From a bacterium (GTDB lineage: Bacteria; UBA3054), in NCBI GenBank assembly GCA_017538635.1, contig JAFYIM010000225.1, forward strand, positions 1-8,015: DNA of 8,015 bases, in the 5' to 3' direction. Under the pieces are notes generated by a model. It was given only the letters and a program-made list of their open reading frames with translations, ran no database searches and was not told the DNA's origin. Both the position numbers and the translations under genes were made by a program. Every line of letters begins with the position of its first letter. The first letter of the stretch is position 1. This document shows, in pieces, positions 1-6,143 of this stretch.

Positions 1-93
1 CCCGAGCGCGTCTGCGATGCGCTGCGCCCTCATGGGGTACGCGGGCTCGAGGCCCCGCTCGATCCTGCTCATCGAGGTCTGGTTGACGTCGGC
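1..93 (-). other. 5'-truncated XRE (Cro/C1) helix-turn-helix coding fragment, out of frame with gene A
   Basis: The minus-strand frame with codons ending at 1-3 reads ADVNQTSMSRIERG (93 to 52), then AQRIADALG (27 to 1). This matches the second half of a Cro/C1-type HTH: the recognition helix with its SRIERG signature, then the following helix ending in IADALG. The first helix of the fold is missing upstream, where gene A sequence lies instead, and the other end leaves the window. Of 31 codons, 30 end in G or C, and bases 1-100 are 72% GC, against 56% at 201-300. The coding thus appears to come from a high-GC genome. It could be an assembly artefact at a contig end or a genuine insertion or recombination scar. 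The HTH reading is firm for so short a piece; its origin is open. Confidence 0.7.
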
Positions 94-2620
94 GCTCCGG
101 AGAGCGGTAGTCCCGGACCGCCGAGCGGCAATCGCGGGAGGCGTCACCAAAGCCTCCGCCGCGAAGAAGACGTCTAGAACCTTCGGCAGCTCCTGCCGGA
201 TCCGTCGCCGGATCGCTGCTTGCGTTTTCATCCAACCAATCCAGGCACCATTCCCGAACGTTGCCGTGCATGTCGTAGAGGCCCCAGGAATTCGGAATAT
301 AAAAACCAACCGCGGTGTGCCCCTCGCTGTAACCGCCTCGGCCGGCTCCCTGGTTGAAATTGTAACGACCAAGTTTGTTCAAGTTGTCGTCTTCATCAAC
401 ACTCGAAAGATTTTTCCCATTGTTGAGAGCGGTAGTCGTCCCCGCTCTGCAGGCAAACTCCCACTGGGCTTCCGTGGGAAGATCGAAGGCTTTGCTCGTC
501 TTTGAGCGAAGTTTGCCAAGGAAGGAATCCTCATCGACGTCGCCGTTGGCCGGCCAGCCCGCGCCCTTTTCCGCTCCGCGGATCATATCGTAAGAAACGC
601 TGTCCACCGGCCTCATGTCGCCCTTATATTCCGAAGGATTGCTCCCTGCGATCGTTTCATACTGCTTCTGGGTGGTTTGGAAAACGGAAACGTAAAAGTC
701 CTTGGTAAGCGTAACCTCACGCTGGACCTCGTCATCGTATCTTCCCAACTCTTCGGAAGGAGAGCCCATGGTAAATTTTCCGGCCTCGACTTTTCTCAAG
801 ACCATTTTCGTGGTCTTGTATTCGTCCGACCAGCCGCCTTCCGGCCTGTCGTCAAGATAACTGGATTCTCCGCTGGCGAGGTCGACGACCATGTATTTTT
901 CCGCAAAAGCCGGACCATCATCGGGATCGTCATCGTCGTCATCAGACACAGTCAAAGCCACGCGGAAACCGACGAATTCATAGCGGTCATTCGGGCCGTT
1001 GCCGGCTCGGTACGCCGATCGGCATTCGCCCGCAGGGTTGGCTTGTGAACCGCCGCGCATATGGCGGCTGGTACCTTCGGCGGCGCCCACCGGATCCGTG
1101 ACCGGATCGCTGGTATAGCTTCCGGGGTCCCCCCACCAATCCAAACACATCTCCCAAACGTTGCCGTGCATGTCGTAGAGGCCCCAGTAGTTCGGCAGAT
1201 ACGAACCGACCGTGGTGTGAAGATCATCGTAGCCGCCCTTACCATCTTTACCGTTTTTACTATAGCGGCCAAGTTTGTCCAAGTTTTCGTCGTGATAGGC
1301 CTCTTTGCTGGCGTCGGTGTTGTTGTTCCAAGCCTTGAACGTTCCGGCCCGGCAGGCATATTCCCACTGGGCTTCCGTGGGAAGGTCAAAAGCCTTGAAT
1401 GTCTTAGCGCGCAGCTTGCCCATGAAGGAGTCCTCGTCCACGTCGTTGTTGGCCGGCCAGGCGGAGCCTTTTTCCTTTCCTCTGATCATGTTATAGGTTA
1501 CGGTCTCAACAGGTCTCATGTCGCCTTTTTGACCTGAGGGATCGCTGCCTGTTATCATTTCATACTGTTTCTGAGTAGTCTCAAAGACGCCGATGTAAAA
1601 GTCCTTGGTAAGCGTGACCTCATGCTGGATCTCATGTTCTTTTCTCCAACTTGATTCATATTCCGGAGAGCCCATCGTGAAAGTTCCGGCCTTAACCCTT
1701 CTCAGAACCATCTTGGTAGTCTTGTATTCGTCTGTCCACCCGCCTTCCGGCACGTCCTTGAGGTAGCTTATGGCGCCACTCTCGAGATCGATCACCATAT
1801 AAAGGCGTTTCGAAATTTCCACCGCCTCGATCCTGACCATCAGATGATTTACGGAATGTGTGAAAACATCATCCGGACGCCAGATCGCTTTGTATTTGCC
1901 CGGCCCGGGAAGCGTTCCCACACCGTCTCCGGATAATGACCCCAACGAGAAAAGGTTGAAGGGCCACGAGCCGTCATCATATACGGAGCCGTAGAATTTC
2001 ACCTGCAGCAGAGAATCGGAATCGCATTCCAGCGTATAGTTTATGATGACGCTTGTGTCAAAGGGCCACATCTGCATGCCTTTGACTTCCGTGACGGTGC
2101 ATTCAGCCTGAGCGCTCAAAGCGCTGACTAAGATCAGCGCGGCGATCGCGAGCAGGCTCTTTACTCGTTTGCGCAAAAAGAAAACCGCGATAAGACCAAG
2201 AAGCAAAAATCCCGCGGGCTCCGGCAGTATCGTCACGTCCTTGGTGAAGACCTTTGTCTCCTTGTCGCTCACAACAGTCTCGGTCAGGCGGTAGGTGTCG
2301 TCTATCGGGAAATCCTTGTAGATCTTGTCGGTGTATTTCCAAACGACGGTTCCTTCCACTGGGGTAGAGGAATCATCCTCGAAGATACTTGCCGTTATTG
2401 TGGAGTCGCTCGTATCTTTCACCGTGATCGTCAAAGATTTCGGCTCGCCAATGGCCATAGCGCTGCTGTAGGCCAGCTTGTCCGTTGGCTTCAAAACGAT
2501 ATTGTCTTTGATCTTTCCCCCACAGAAGTCAAAAGGCTCGGACCAAAGTGAAGAGTCGGCCATAAGTGCGCTCGAACAGACGAGCAGCGCCAGAATCGTG
2601 AAGACTAATAGTTTTTTCAT
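1..2620 (-). CDS. Gene A: exported protein with internal PEP-CTERM signal and two tandem SUMF1 domains, partial at left edge
   Basis: An uninterrupted frame of 873 codons runs from ATG at 2620 to the window edge with no stop. Order: signal peptide (1-21, ending ALMA); beta-rich region (22-130); PEP motif (133-135), hydrophobic stretch and RKRVK (150-154); a second signal-peptide-like segment ending SAQA (about 154-172); a second beta-rich region with MWPF (184-187); SUMF1 domain 1 (about 304-556, with FTMGSP, LPTEAQWEYACRA, YDMHGNV, RGGS, CRSAYR, GFRVAL); linker TVSDDDDDDPDDGP (557-570); SUMF1 domain 2 (about 605-841). Residues after about 842 do not resemble the family and probably lie past a junction (see 1-93), so the true C-terminus is unknown. 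The SUMF1 (FGE-sulfatase) fold is C-type-lectin-like; the catalytic cysteine pair is not visible, so enzyme activity is unlikely. It starts 26 bases after gene B, with only a weak GGA as ribosome site, so translation probably depends on the operon. Confidence 0.85.
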   Translation of the reverse strand, partial: MKKLLVFTILALLVCSSALMADSSLWSEPFDFCGGKIKDNIVLKPTDKLAYSSAMAIGEPKSLTITVKDTSDSTITASIFEDDSSTPVEGTVVWKYTDKIYKDFPIDDTYRLTETVVSDKETKVFTKDVTILPEPAGFLLLGLIAVFFLRKRVKSLLAIAALILVSALSAQAECTVTEVKGMQMWPFDTSVIINYTLECDSDSLLQVKFYGSVYDDGSWPFNLFSLGSLSGDGVGTLPGPGKYKAIWRPDDVFTHSVNHLMVRIEAVEISKRLYMVIDLESGAISYLKDVPEGGWTDEYKTTKMVLRRVKAGTFTMGSPEYESSWRKEHEIQHEVTLTKDFYIGVFETTQKQYEMITGSDPSGQKGDMRPVETVTYNMIRGKEKGSAWPANNDVDEDSFMGKLRAKTFKAFDLPTEAQWEYACRAGTFKAWNNNTDASKEAYHDENLDKLGRYSKNGKDGKGGYDDLHTTVGSYLPNYWGLYDMHGNVWEMCLDWWGDPGSYTSDPVTDPVGAAEGTSRHMRGGSQANPAGECRSAYRAGNGPNDRYEFVGFRVALTVSDDDDDDPDDGPAFAEKYMVVDLASGESSYLDDRPEGGWSDEYKTTKMVLRKVEAGKFTMGSPSEELGRYDDEVQREVTLTKDFYVSVFQTTQKQYETIAGSNPSEYKGDMRPVDSVSYDMIRGAEKGAGWPANGDVDEDSFLGKLRSKTSKAFDLPTEAQWEFACRAGTTTALNNGKNLSSVDEDDNLNKLGRYNFNQGAGRGGYSEGHTAVGFYIPNSWGLYDMHGNVREWCLDWLDENASSDPATDPAGAAEGSRRLLRGGGFGDASRDCRSAVRDYRSPERRRQPDLDEQDRAGPRARVPHEGAAHRRRAR
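95..895 (-). repeat. Gene A tandem unit 2 (stem segment plus SUMF1 domain 2), cut short
   Basis: The second unit starts at YMVVDLASG and carries PEGGWSDEYKTTKMVL, KFTMGSP, LPTEAQWEFACRA, YDMHGNV, LRGGG and CRSAVRDYRSPE. The family ending, GFR followed by hydrophobic residues, should come about 10 residues later but never appears; the frame instead becomes Arg-rich. The domain is therefore truncated or joined to foreign sequence near 94-112. Confidence 0.8.
953..1801 (-). repeat. Gene A tandem unit 1 (stem segment plus SUMF1 domain 1)
   Basis: The first of two diverged in-frame units. It begins at YMVIDLESG (residue 274), passes PEGGWTDEYKTTKMVL and the SUMF1 core, and ends at GFRVAL (556). 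The second unit begins at YMVVDLASG (576), so the period is about 302 residues. The duplicated block includes the short lead-in before the SUMF1 fold as well as the fold, but not the preceding Trp-Pro beta region. Confidence 0.8.
2105..2224 (-). other. Gene A internal PEP-CTERM-like signal followed by second signal peptide
   Basis: Residues 133-172 of gene A. PEP is followed by a hydrophobic run (AGFLLLGLIAVFFL), a basic cluster (RKRVK), a second hydrophobic run and a signal-peptidase-like SAQA. PEP-CTERM signals recognised by exosortase normally lie at the extreme C-terminus; here more than 700 residues follow. Confidence 0.75.
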
Positions 2621-2646
2621 GATTTTGTCCGATTTTTAGAGTAAAC

Positions 2647-4326
2647 TTACTGTTCGAGCACAAGGCGGAAGCCGATGCCGTCGCTTGCGGCACTCGGATA
2701 AGCGCTCATAGTGCGGGCGGCGGAGCGGCAGTCCAGCGCCTCGCCGTAATAGTTGCCGCCTCTGATAACTCTGGTCTCTCCGGAAGCCGGGCCGACAGGA
2801 TCAGTCACAGGATCGGTTCCCAGTCTGCCCTGTATCCAGTCAAGACAGAGTTCGCATACGTTGCCGTGCATATCATAGATGCCCCAGTTGTTGGGAAGAT
2901 AACTGCCAACTACGGTGTGTTGTCTGTAGAACTTGTCTCCCTTTTCATCATCTTGGTTGTTAAAGTAGCGGCCAGCTTCATCCATTTCCGGGCAAGCGGA
3001 TTCATCCGTCAGGTTCTTCCCGGTATTGAGAGCCGTCGCGGTCGTGGCGCGGCAGGCATACTCCCACTGGGCGTCCGTAGGCAGATCATAAGCTTTTCCG
3101 GTCTGGGCGCGGAAAACGCCAATGACGGAATCAGCGTCCACATCCTTTCCGGTTGGCCACTCGGCGCCCTTCACCGTTCCGCGGAGCATATTGTAGGAAA
3201 CTGTTTCCACAGGACGTGTGTTGCCTTTATAGGTTGACGGATTAGAGCCGGTGATCAATTGATACTGCTTCTGAGTCACCTGGAAAACGCCCATGTAAAA
3301 GGACTTGGTCAGCGTCACTTCATGCAGATCTTCCCTGCCCTGACGACCGATCTCACCGCTTGGGCTGCCCATGGTAAAGGTCCCAGCCGGTATCAGCGCG
3401 AAAGCCATCTTGGTGGTCTTGTATTCTTCAGTCCACTCGCCGGATGGTATCTCATCAGTATAGGTGGTCTTGCCGGCTTCAAGATCATAGACCATGTATT
3501 GGGGTAGGCCGTCTCTTTCCACAACCTTCACTTTTACCTTCATATCAGCTTCCGTGCCATAGAAGCTCTCGTCCGGCGTCCACAAAGTCTTGTGATTCCC
3601 GGTGCCGATAAGCAATCCTTCGCATCCATCCTTGGCAAGCGTTCCGGTTTCCGACAGATCAAAAACCGTCTCGCCGTTGTCCAAGGTCCCGAAGAACTGA
3701 ATGTCGAAATACTCTGCGGAATCGGATTCAATGGTGTAATCGATGACAACGCCTCTGTTGAAAGGCCAGAGCTGCTGGCAATCAACTTTCGTAACGTAAC
3801 AGTATGCCTGCGCGTTGAAAGAAGCGAAAGCTGTTAAAGCAAGAACTATCAGCAGACTCTTGGCACGGCGACGAAGGAAGAAGGCACCCACCAATCCAAG
3901 AAGCAGCAAAGCAACCGGTTCCGGCACCAGATTGACAGTGCGCGGATAAGTCTTCGTTTCCTTGTCGCTGGTGACAGTTTCCGTCATAGCATAGGTGCTG
4001 AACTGATTGAAATCATCATACTGCGGTTGAGTGTAATCCCAGACAAAGGACCCCTGCACCGGCTGTGCGGAAGAGTTGGAGAAAAGCGTCGCATTAACGA
4101 AAGGATCGTTGATGTCCTTCACGTCGATCACAAGAGACCGCGGCTCGCCTTCCGCCAGAATGCTGGAATAGGCGATCTTGTCAGTAGTCTTAAGAAGAAT
4201 TGGTTCACTCTCAACGATCTCATCGCCATTGAAATGGAACGAACCGGACCAAAGCTCAGCATCTGCAACCGCGAAGAGAGCGGCAAAGCAGATACTCAGC
4301 GTCAAAAAGAATTTAGCTTTTAACAT
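2647..4326 (-). CDS. Gene B: exported protein with internal PEP-CTERM signal and one SUMF1 domain
   Basis: A complete 559-residue protein. Signal peptide at about 1-23 (cleavage near ADA); beta-rich region 24-133 opening with LWSGSFHFNG; PEP 135-137, hydrophobic stretch, RRR (152-154); second signal-like segment ending NAQA (171-174); second beta-rich region with CQQLWPF (183-189) and a DNG turn near 216; SUMF1 domain about 307-557 with FTMGSP, LPTDAQWEYACRA, YDMHGNV, IRGGNYYGEALDCRSA and GFRLVLEQ at the end. Two positions usually Trp in the family's NVWEW motif read Cys and Leu (NVCEL). In the stretch after RGG where the catalytic cysteine pair of true formylglycine-generating enzymes lies, none is placed correctly. 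The role is probably extracellular binding or structure, with the ligand unknown. GAGGAAA six bases before the ATG fixes the start. It lies 27 bases after gene C and 26 before gene A. Confidence 0.93.
   Translation of the reverse strand: MLKAKFFLTLSICFAALFAVADAELWSGSFHFNGDEIVESEPILLKTTDKIAYSSILAEGEPRSLVIDVKDINDPFVNATLFSNSSAQPVQGSFVWDYTQPQYDDFNQFSTYAMTETVTSDKETKTYPRTVNLVPEPVALLLLGLVGAFFLRRRAKSLLIVLALTAFASFNAQAYCYVTKVDCQQLWPFNRGVVIDYTIESDSAEYFDIQFFGTLDNGETVFDLSETGTLAKDGCEGLLIGTGNHKTLWTPDESFYGTEADMKVKVKVVERDGLPQYMVYDLEAGKTTYTDEIPSGEWTEEYKTTKMAFALIPAGTFTMGSPSGEIGRQGREDLHEVTLTKSFYMGVFQVTQKQYQLITGSNPSTYKGNTRPVETVSYNMLRGTVKGAEWPTGKDVDADSVIGVFRAQTGKAYDLPTDAQWEYACRATTATALNTGKNLTDESACPEMDEAGRYFNNQDDEKGDKFYRQHTVVGSYLPNNWGIYDMHGNVCELCLDWIQGRLGTDPVTDPVGPASGETRVIRGGNYYGEALDCRSAARTMSAYPSAASDGIGFRLVLEQ
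3805..3924 (-). other. Gene B internal PEP-CTERM-like signal followed by second signal peptide
   Basis: Residues 135-174 of gene B: PEP, hydrophobic VALLLLGLVGAFFL, RRRAK, hydrophobic SLLIVLALTAFASF, then NAQA as a likely signal-peptidase site before YCYV. There is no in-frame ATG here, so in this copy the second half must be made as part of the whole polypeptide. Confidence 0.75.
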
Positions 4327-4332
4327 AATCTA

Positions 4333-4339
4333 TTTCCTC
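4333..4339 (-). promoter_or_regulatory. Ribosome binding site of gene B
   Basis: GAGGAAA on the minus strand, six bases before ATG 4326. It is the best Shine-Dalgarno match of the three tandem genes and supports the annotated start just inside the C-B gap. Confidence 0.7.
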
Positions 4340-4353
4340 AATTGTTTTTTCAC

Positions 4354-6030
4354 TTATTGGACAAGCACGATACGGAAACCGCCGTAAGCGTTCGCCGTGT
4401 TGGAGGGAGATTGCCCGCGCGACGCAGAACGGCAATCGCAAGCCTCGCCAATATAGTTGCCGCCGCGATTAACACGATATGAACCCGACCACGGTCCCAC
4501 CGGATCAGTAACCGCCGCCGTGCCAAGGTTGGCCTGATAATAATCCAGGCACCATTCGCTCACGTTGCCGTGCATGTCGTAGAGGCCCCAACTGTTGGGA
4601 AGAAGCTGCCCAACAGGTTGTGTGGTTACGGAGTTGTACGTATTCCAGCCTATCTCGTTCAAATTCTCGCTTTCAAATTCGTCTTCCAGATCCTTACCGC
4701 TGTTGAGAGCGGTGGTGGTGGTGGCGCGGCAGGCGTACTCCCACTGGGCTTCCGTAGGCAGGTCAAAACTAAGATAAGTCTTTCCGCGAAGTTTGCCCAA
4801 GAAAGAAGTGGAATCCACCGAATCGTCTTCAGGCCAATAGGATCCGTCATCATTCCCACGGATCATATCGTAGGAAACGTTTTCCACCGGATTTTTGTCG
4901 TAATTACTGGTGCCGGAGATCTGCCTGCTGGAAGGGTTAGAACCAGTCACAGCTTTATACTGTCCCTGCGTAATTTCAAAAACGCCCACATAAAAACCTT
5001 TCGTTAAAGTGACTGAATGCTGATTTTCGCTAGATCGGTGACCTGTCTCTCCGCTCGGGCTGCCCATTGTGAAGGTACCGGCCGGTACAAGCTTCAAGAC
5101 CATTTTTTTGGTCTTATACGTATCGCTCCAGCCGCCAGGCGGTACGGAAGGAATATACCTGTAAGGATAGCGGGTGGCGGTAGAACCGCCCGACAGATCG
5201 ACGACCAGGTAGTTGGGATCCCCTATCTCTGCGCCAATTTTAATCTTCCCTTTCACAGAATCAAGCGATGAATCAGGCTCCCAGACAATTGTCTGACTTC
5301 CGCTGCTCTGGTAAGCTTGTGCAGCCCCTGTCACGGTTCCCCGTTCCGAAAGCTCAAATGTCGTCACACCATTATCCGTAGTTCCGTAGAAATTTATCGC
5401 TTGTTTGCTGTCAACGGTAAAAGAGAGTGTGATAATAACTTTTCTGGAAATCGGCCAAGCTTGCTGGCAGGTTATGCTTGTAACAGTGCCGCCAGCCCAA
5501 GCATCGATAGATCCAATGGCTGCTAAAACAAGGATGGTCAATACGCCTCTTATGCGACGGCGCATAAGCAGTGCCCCTGCTAGGGCTAGGACAACAATTA
5601 AGGCAGGTTCTGGAGCTAAGGTGATCGAACGAGAAAGAATTGTTTGCCCGCCATCATCAGTATCAATTATTTCCTGCAAGGTATAAGTGTCGTTTTTAGG
5701 AAAAGCGTCATACTTCGCATCTTTAAAATTCCAAACTTCCGTACCTGTAAGCTCCCCCCATGGAACATAATCAGTGTAAAAGATATCAGCAACATAGACA
5801 GGATGATTTTGAGAGGTTGCCGTTACCGTTATAGCCTCCGCAAAGCACTGATCAAAGTTGTCCCTAAGTGCAGAGCTATAAACAATGGGCGTCGTTACAT
5901 CTATTTCGACCGGTTGTGAGGTCGGCGTACCGTCGAAATCGAAGGCTGAGGACCAAACGACGGCGCCGAAGGCGGTCACAGAGCAGACCAGCGCGGCAAT
6001 CGCTATAAGGAAATATTTAGTCTTTGACAT
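4354..6030 (-). CDS. Gene C: exported protein with internal PEP-CTERM signal and one SUMF1 domain, first of the tandem operon
   Basis: A complete 558-residue paralogue of A and B. Signal peptide about 1-23; beta-rich region with VVWSSAFDFDG; PEP 140-142, hydrophobic stretch, MRRRIR (156-161); second signal-like segment ending AWA (177-179); second beta-rich region with CQQAWPI (188-194) and YGTTDNG; SUMF1 domain about 310-557 with FTMGSP, LPTEAQWEYACRA, YDMHGNVSEWCLDYY, RGGNYIGEACDCRSA and a GFRIVLVQ end. The residue four places after RGG, catalytic Cys in true formylglycine-generating enzymes, is Gly, so catalysis is doubtful. AGGGG eight bases before the ATG supports the start. It is first after a 113-base gap with a plausible promoter and probably leads C-B-A. 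An ATG at residue 156 could start the second half separately. Confidence 0.93.
   Translation of the reverse strand: MSKTKYFLIAIAALVCSVTAFGAVVWSSAFDFDGTPTSQPVEIDVTTPIVYSSALRDNFDQCFAEAITVTATSQNHPVYVADIFYTDYVPWGELTGTEVWNFKDAKYDAFPKNDTYTLQEIIDTDDGGQTILSRSITLAPEPALIVVLALAGALLMRRRIRGVLTILVLAAIGSIDAWAGGTVTSITCQQAWPISRKVIITLSFTVDSKQAINFYGTTDNGVTTFELSERGTVTGAAQAYQSSGSQTIVWEPDSSLDSVKGKIKIGAEIGDPNYLVVDLSGGSTATRYPYRYIPSVPPGGWSDTYKTKKMVLKLVPAGTFTMGSPSGETGHRSSENQHSVTLTKGFYVGVFEITQGQYKAVTGSNPSSRQISGTSNYDKNPVENVSYDMIRGNDDGSYWPEDDSVDSTSFLGKLRGKTYLSFDLPTEAQWEYACRATTTTALNSGKDLEDEFESENLNEIGWNTYNSVTTQPVGQLLPNSWGLYDMHGNVSEWCLDYYQANLGTAAVTDPVGPWSGSYRVNRGGNYIGEACDCRSASRGQSPSNTANAYGGFRIVLVQ
5494..5613 (-). other. Gene C internal PEP-CTERM-like signal followed by second signal peptide with its own ATG
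   Basis: Residues 140-179 of gene C: PEP, hydrophobic ALIVVLALAGALL, then MRRRIRG, a hydrophobic VLTILVLAAIG run and AWA before GGTV. Starting at Met156 (5565), the segment is a textbook signal peptide: basic n-region, hydrophobic core, AxA site. AGGGG lies eight bases before this ATG (5574-5578), matching the layout at the gene's annotated start. Confidence 0.7.
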
Positions 6031-6038
6031 AAAACTAT

Positions 6039-6043
6039 CCCCT
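6039..6043 (-). promoter_or_regulatory. Ribosome binding site of gene C
   Basis: AGGGG on the minus strand, eight bases before ATG 6030. It decides the start, since it is the only good Shine-Dalgarno match just upstream. Confidence 0.65.
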
Positions 6044-6078
6044 GTTTTTTGATTATTCTTATTGTTTTCAGGGATTAG

Positions 6079-6107
6079 ATTTTATCAAAGATGTATTTGG
6101 AAAACAA
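6079..6107 (-). promoter_or_regulatory. Candidate sigma-70-type promoter for the C-B-A operon
   Basis: On the minus strand, TTGTTT (6107-6102) and TAAAAT (6084-6079) are separated by 17 bases. The -10 box matches consensus at five of six positions; the -35 matches only TTG. Transcription would begin near 6072, about 40 bases before gene C. The gap is AT-rich, so a chance match is possible. I see no terminator hairpin for the upstream gene, so readthrough is also possible. Confidence 0.4.
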
Positions 6108-6143
6108 GGAAATTTGTGATTTCTTGTCTTAGGGAAAATGGAG

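Noticed and set aside
1061..1140. A frameshift or stop splitting gene A between its two SUMF1 domains
   Set aside because: The ATG of YDMHGNV in both domains (1171 and 271) is in the same frame as the start at 2620, and codon-by-codon reading through the Asp linker shows no stop.
952..1389. Minus-strand frame of 145 codons within gene A
   Set aside because: It is out of frame with the 873-codon gene A, which carries clear SUMF1 motifs across the same bases; it has no recognisable domain.
2103..2342. Minus-strand frame of 79 codons within gene A
   Set aside because: Out of frame with gene A, which here encodes the PEP motif and second signal peptide also found in B and C.
95..5100. SUMF1 C-termini as variable regions of a diversity-generating retroelement
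   Set aside because: The C-type-lectin fold and variable loops around RGG...CRSA...GFR fit such targets, but no reverse transcriptase or template repeat is in the window, and differences between copies fall on all bases and codon positions, as in ordinary paralogues.
17..5919. Many plus-strand open frames of 60-160 codons, some similar to one another (for example near 1061-1537, 2866-3237 and 4570-5007)
   Set aside because: They lie opposite the SUMF1 genes; their mutual similarity simply mirrors the conserved sense-strand motifs, and they have no family features of their own.
6031..6143. Terminator hairpin or riboswitch in the gap before gene C
   Set aside because: I found no stable stem followed by a T-run, nor any recognisable riboswitch core; only the promoter-like boxes stand out.
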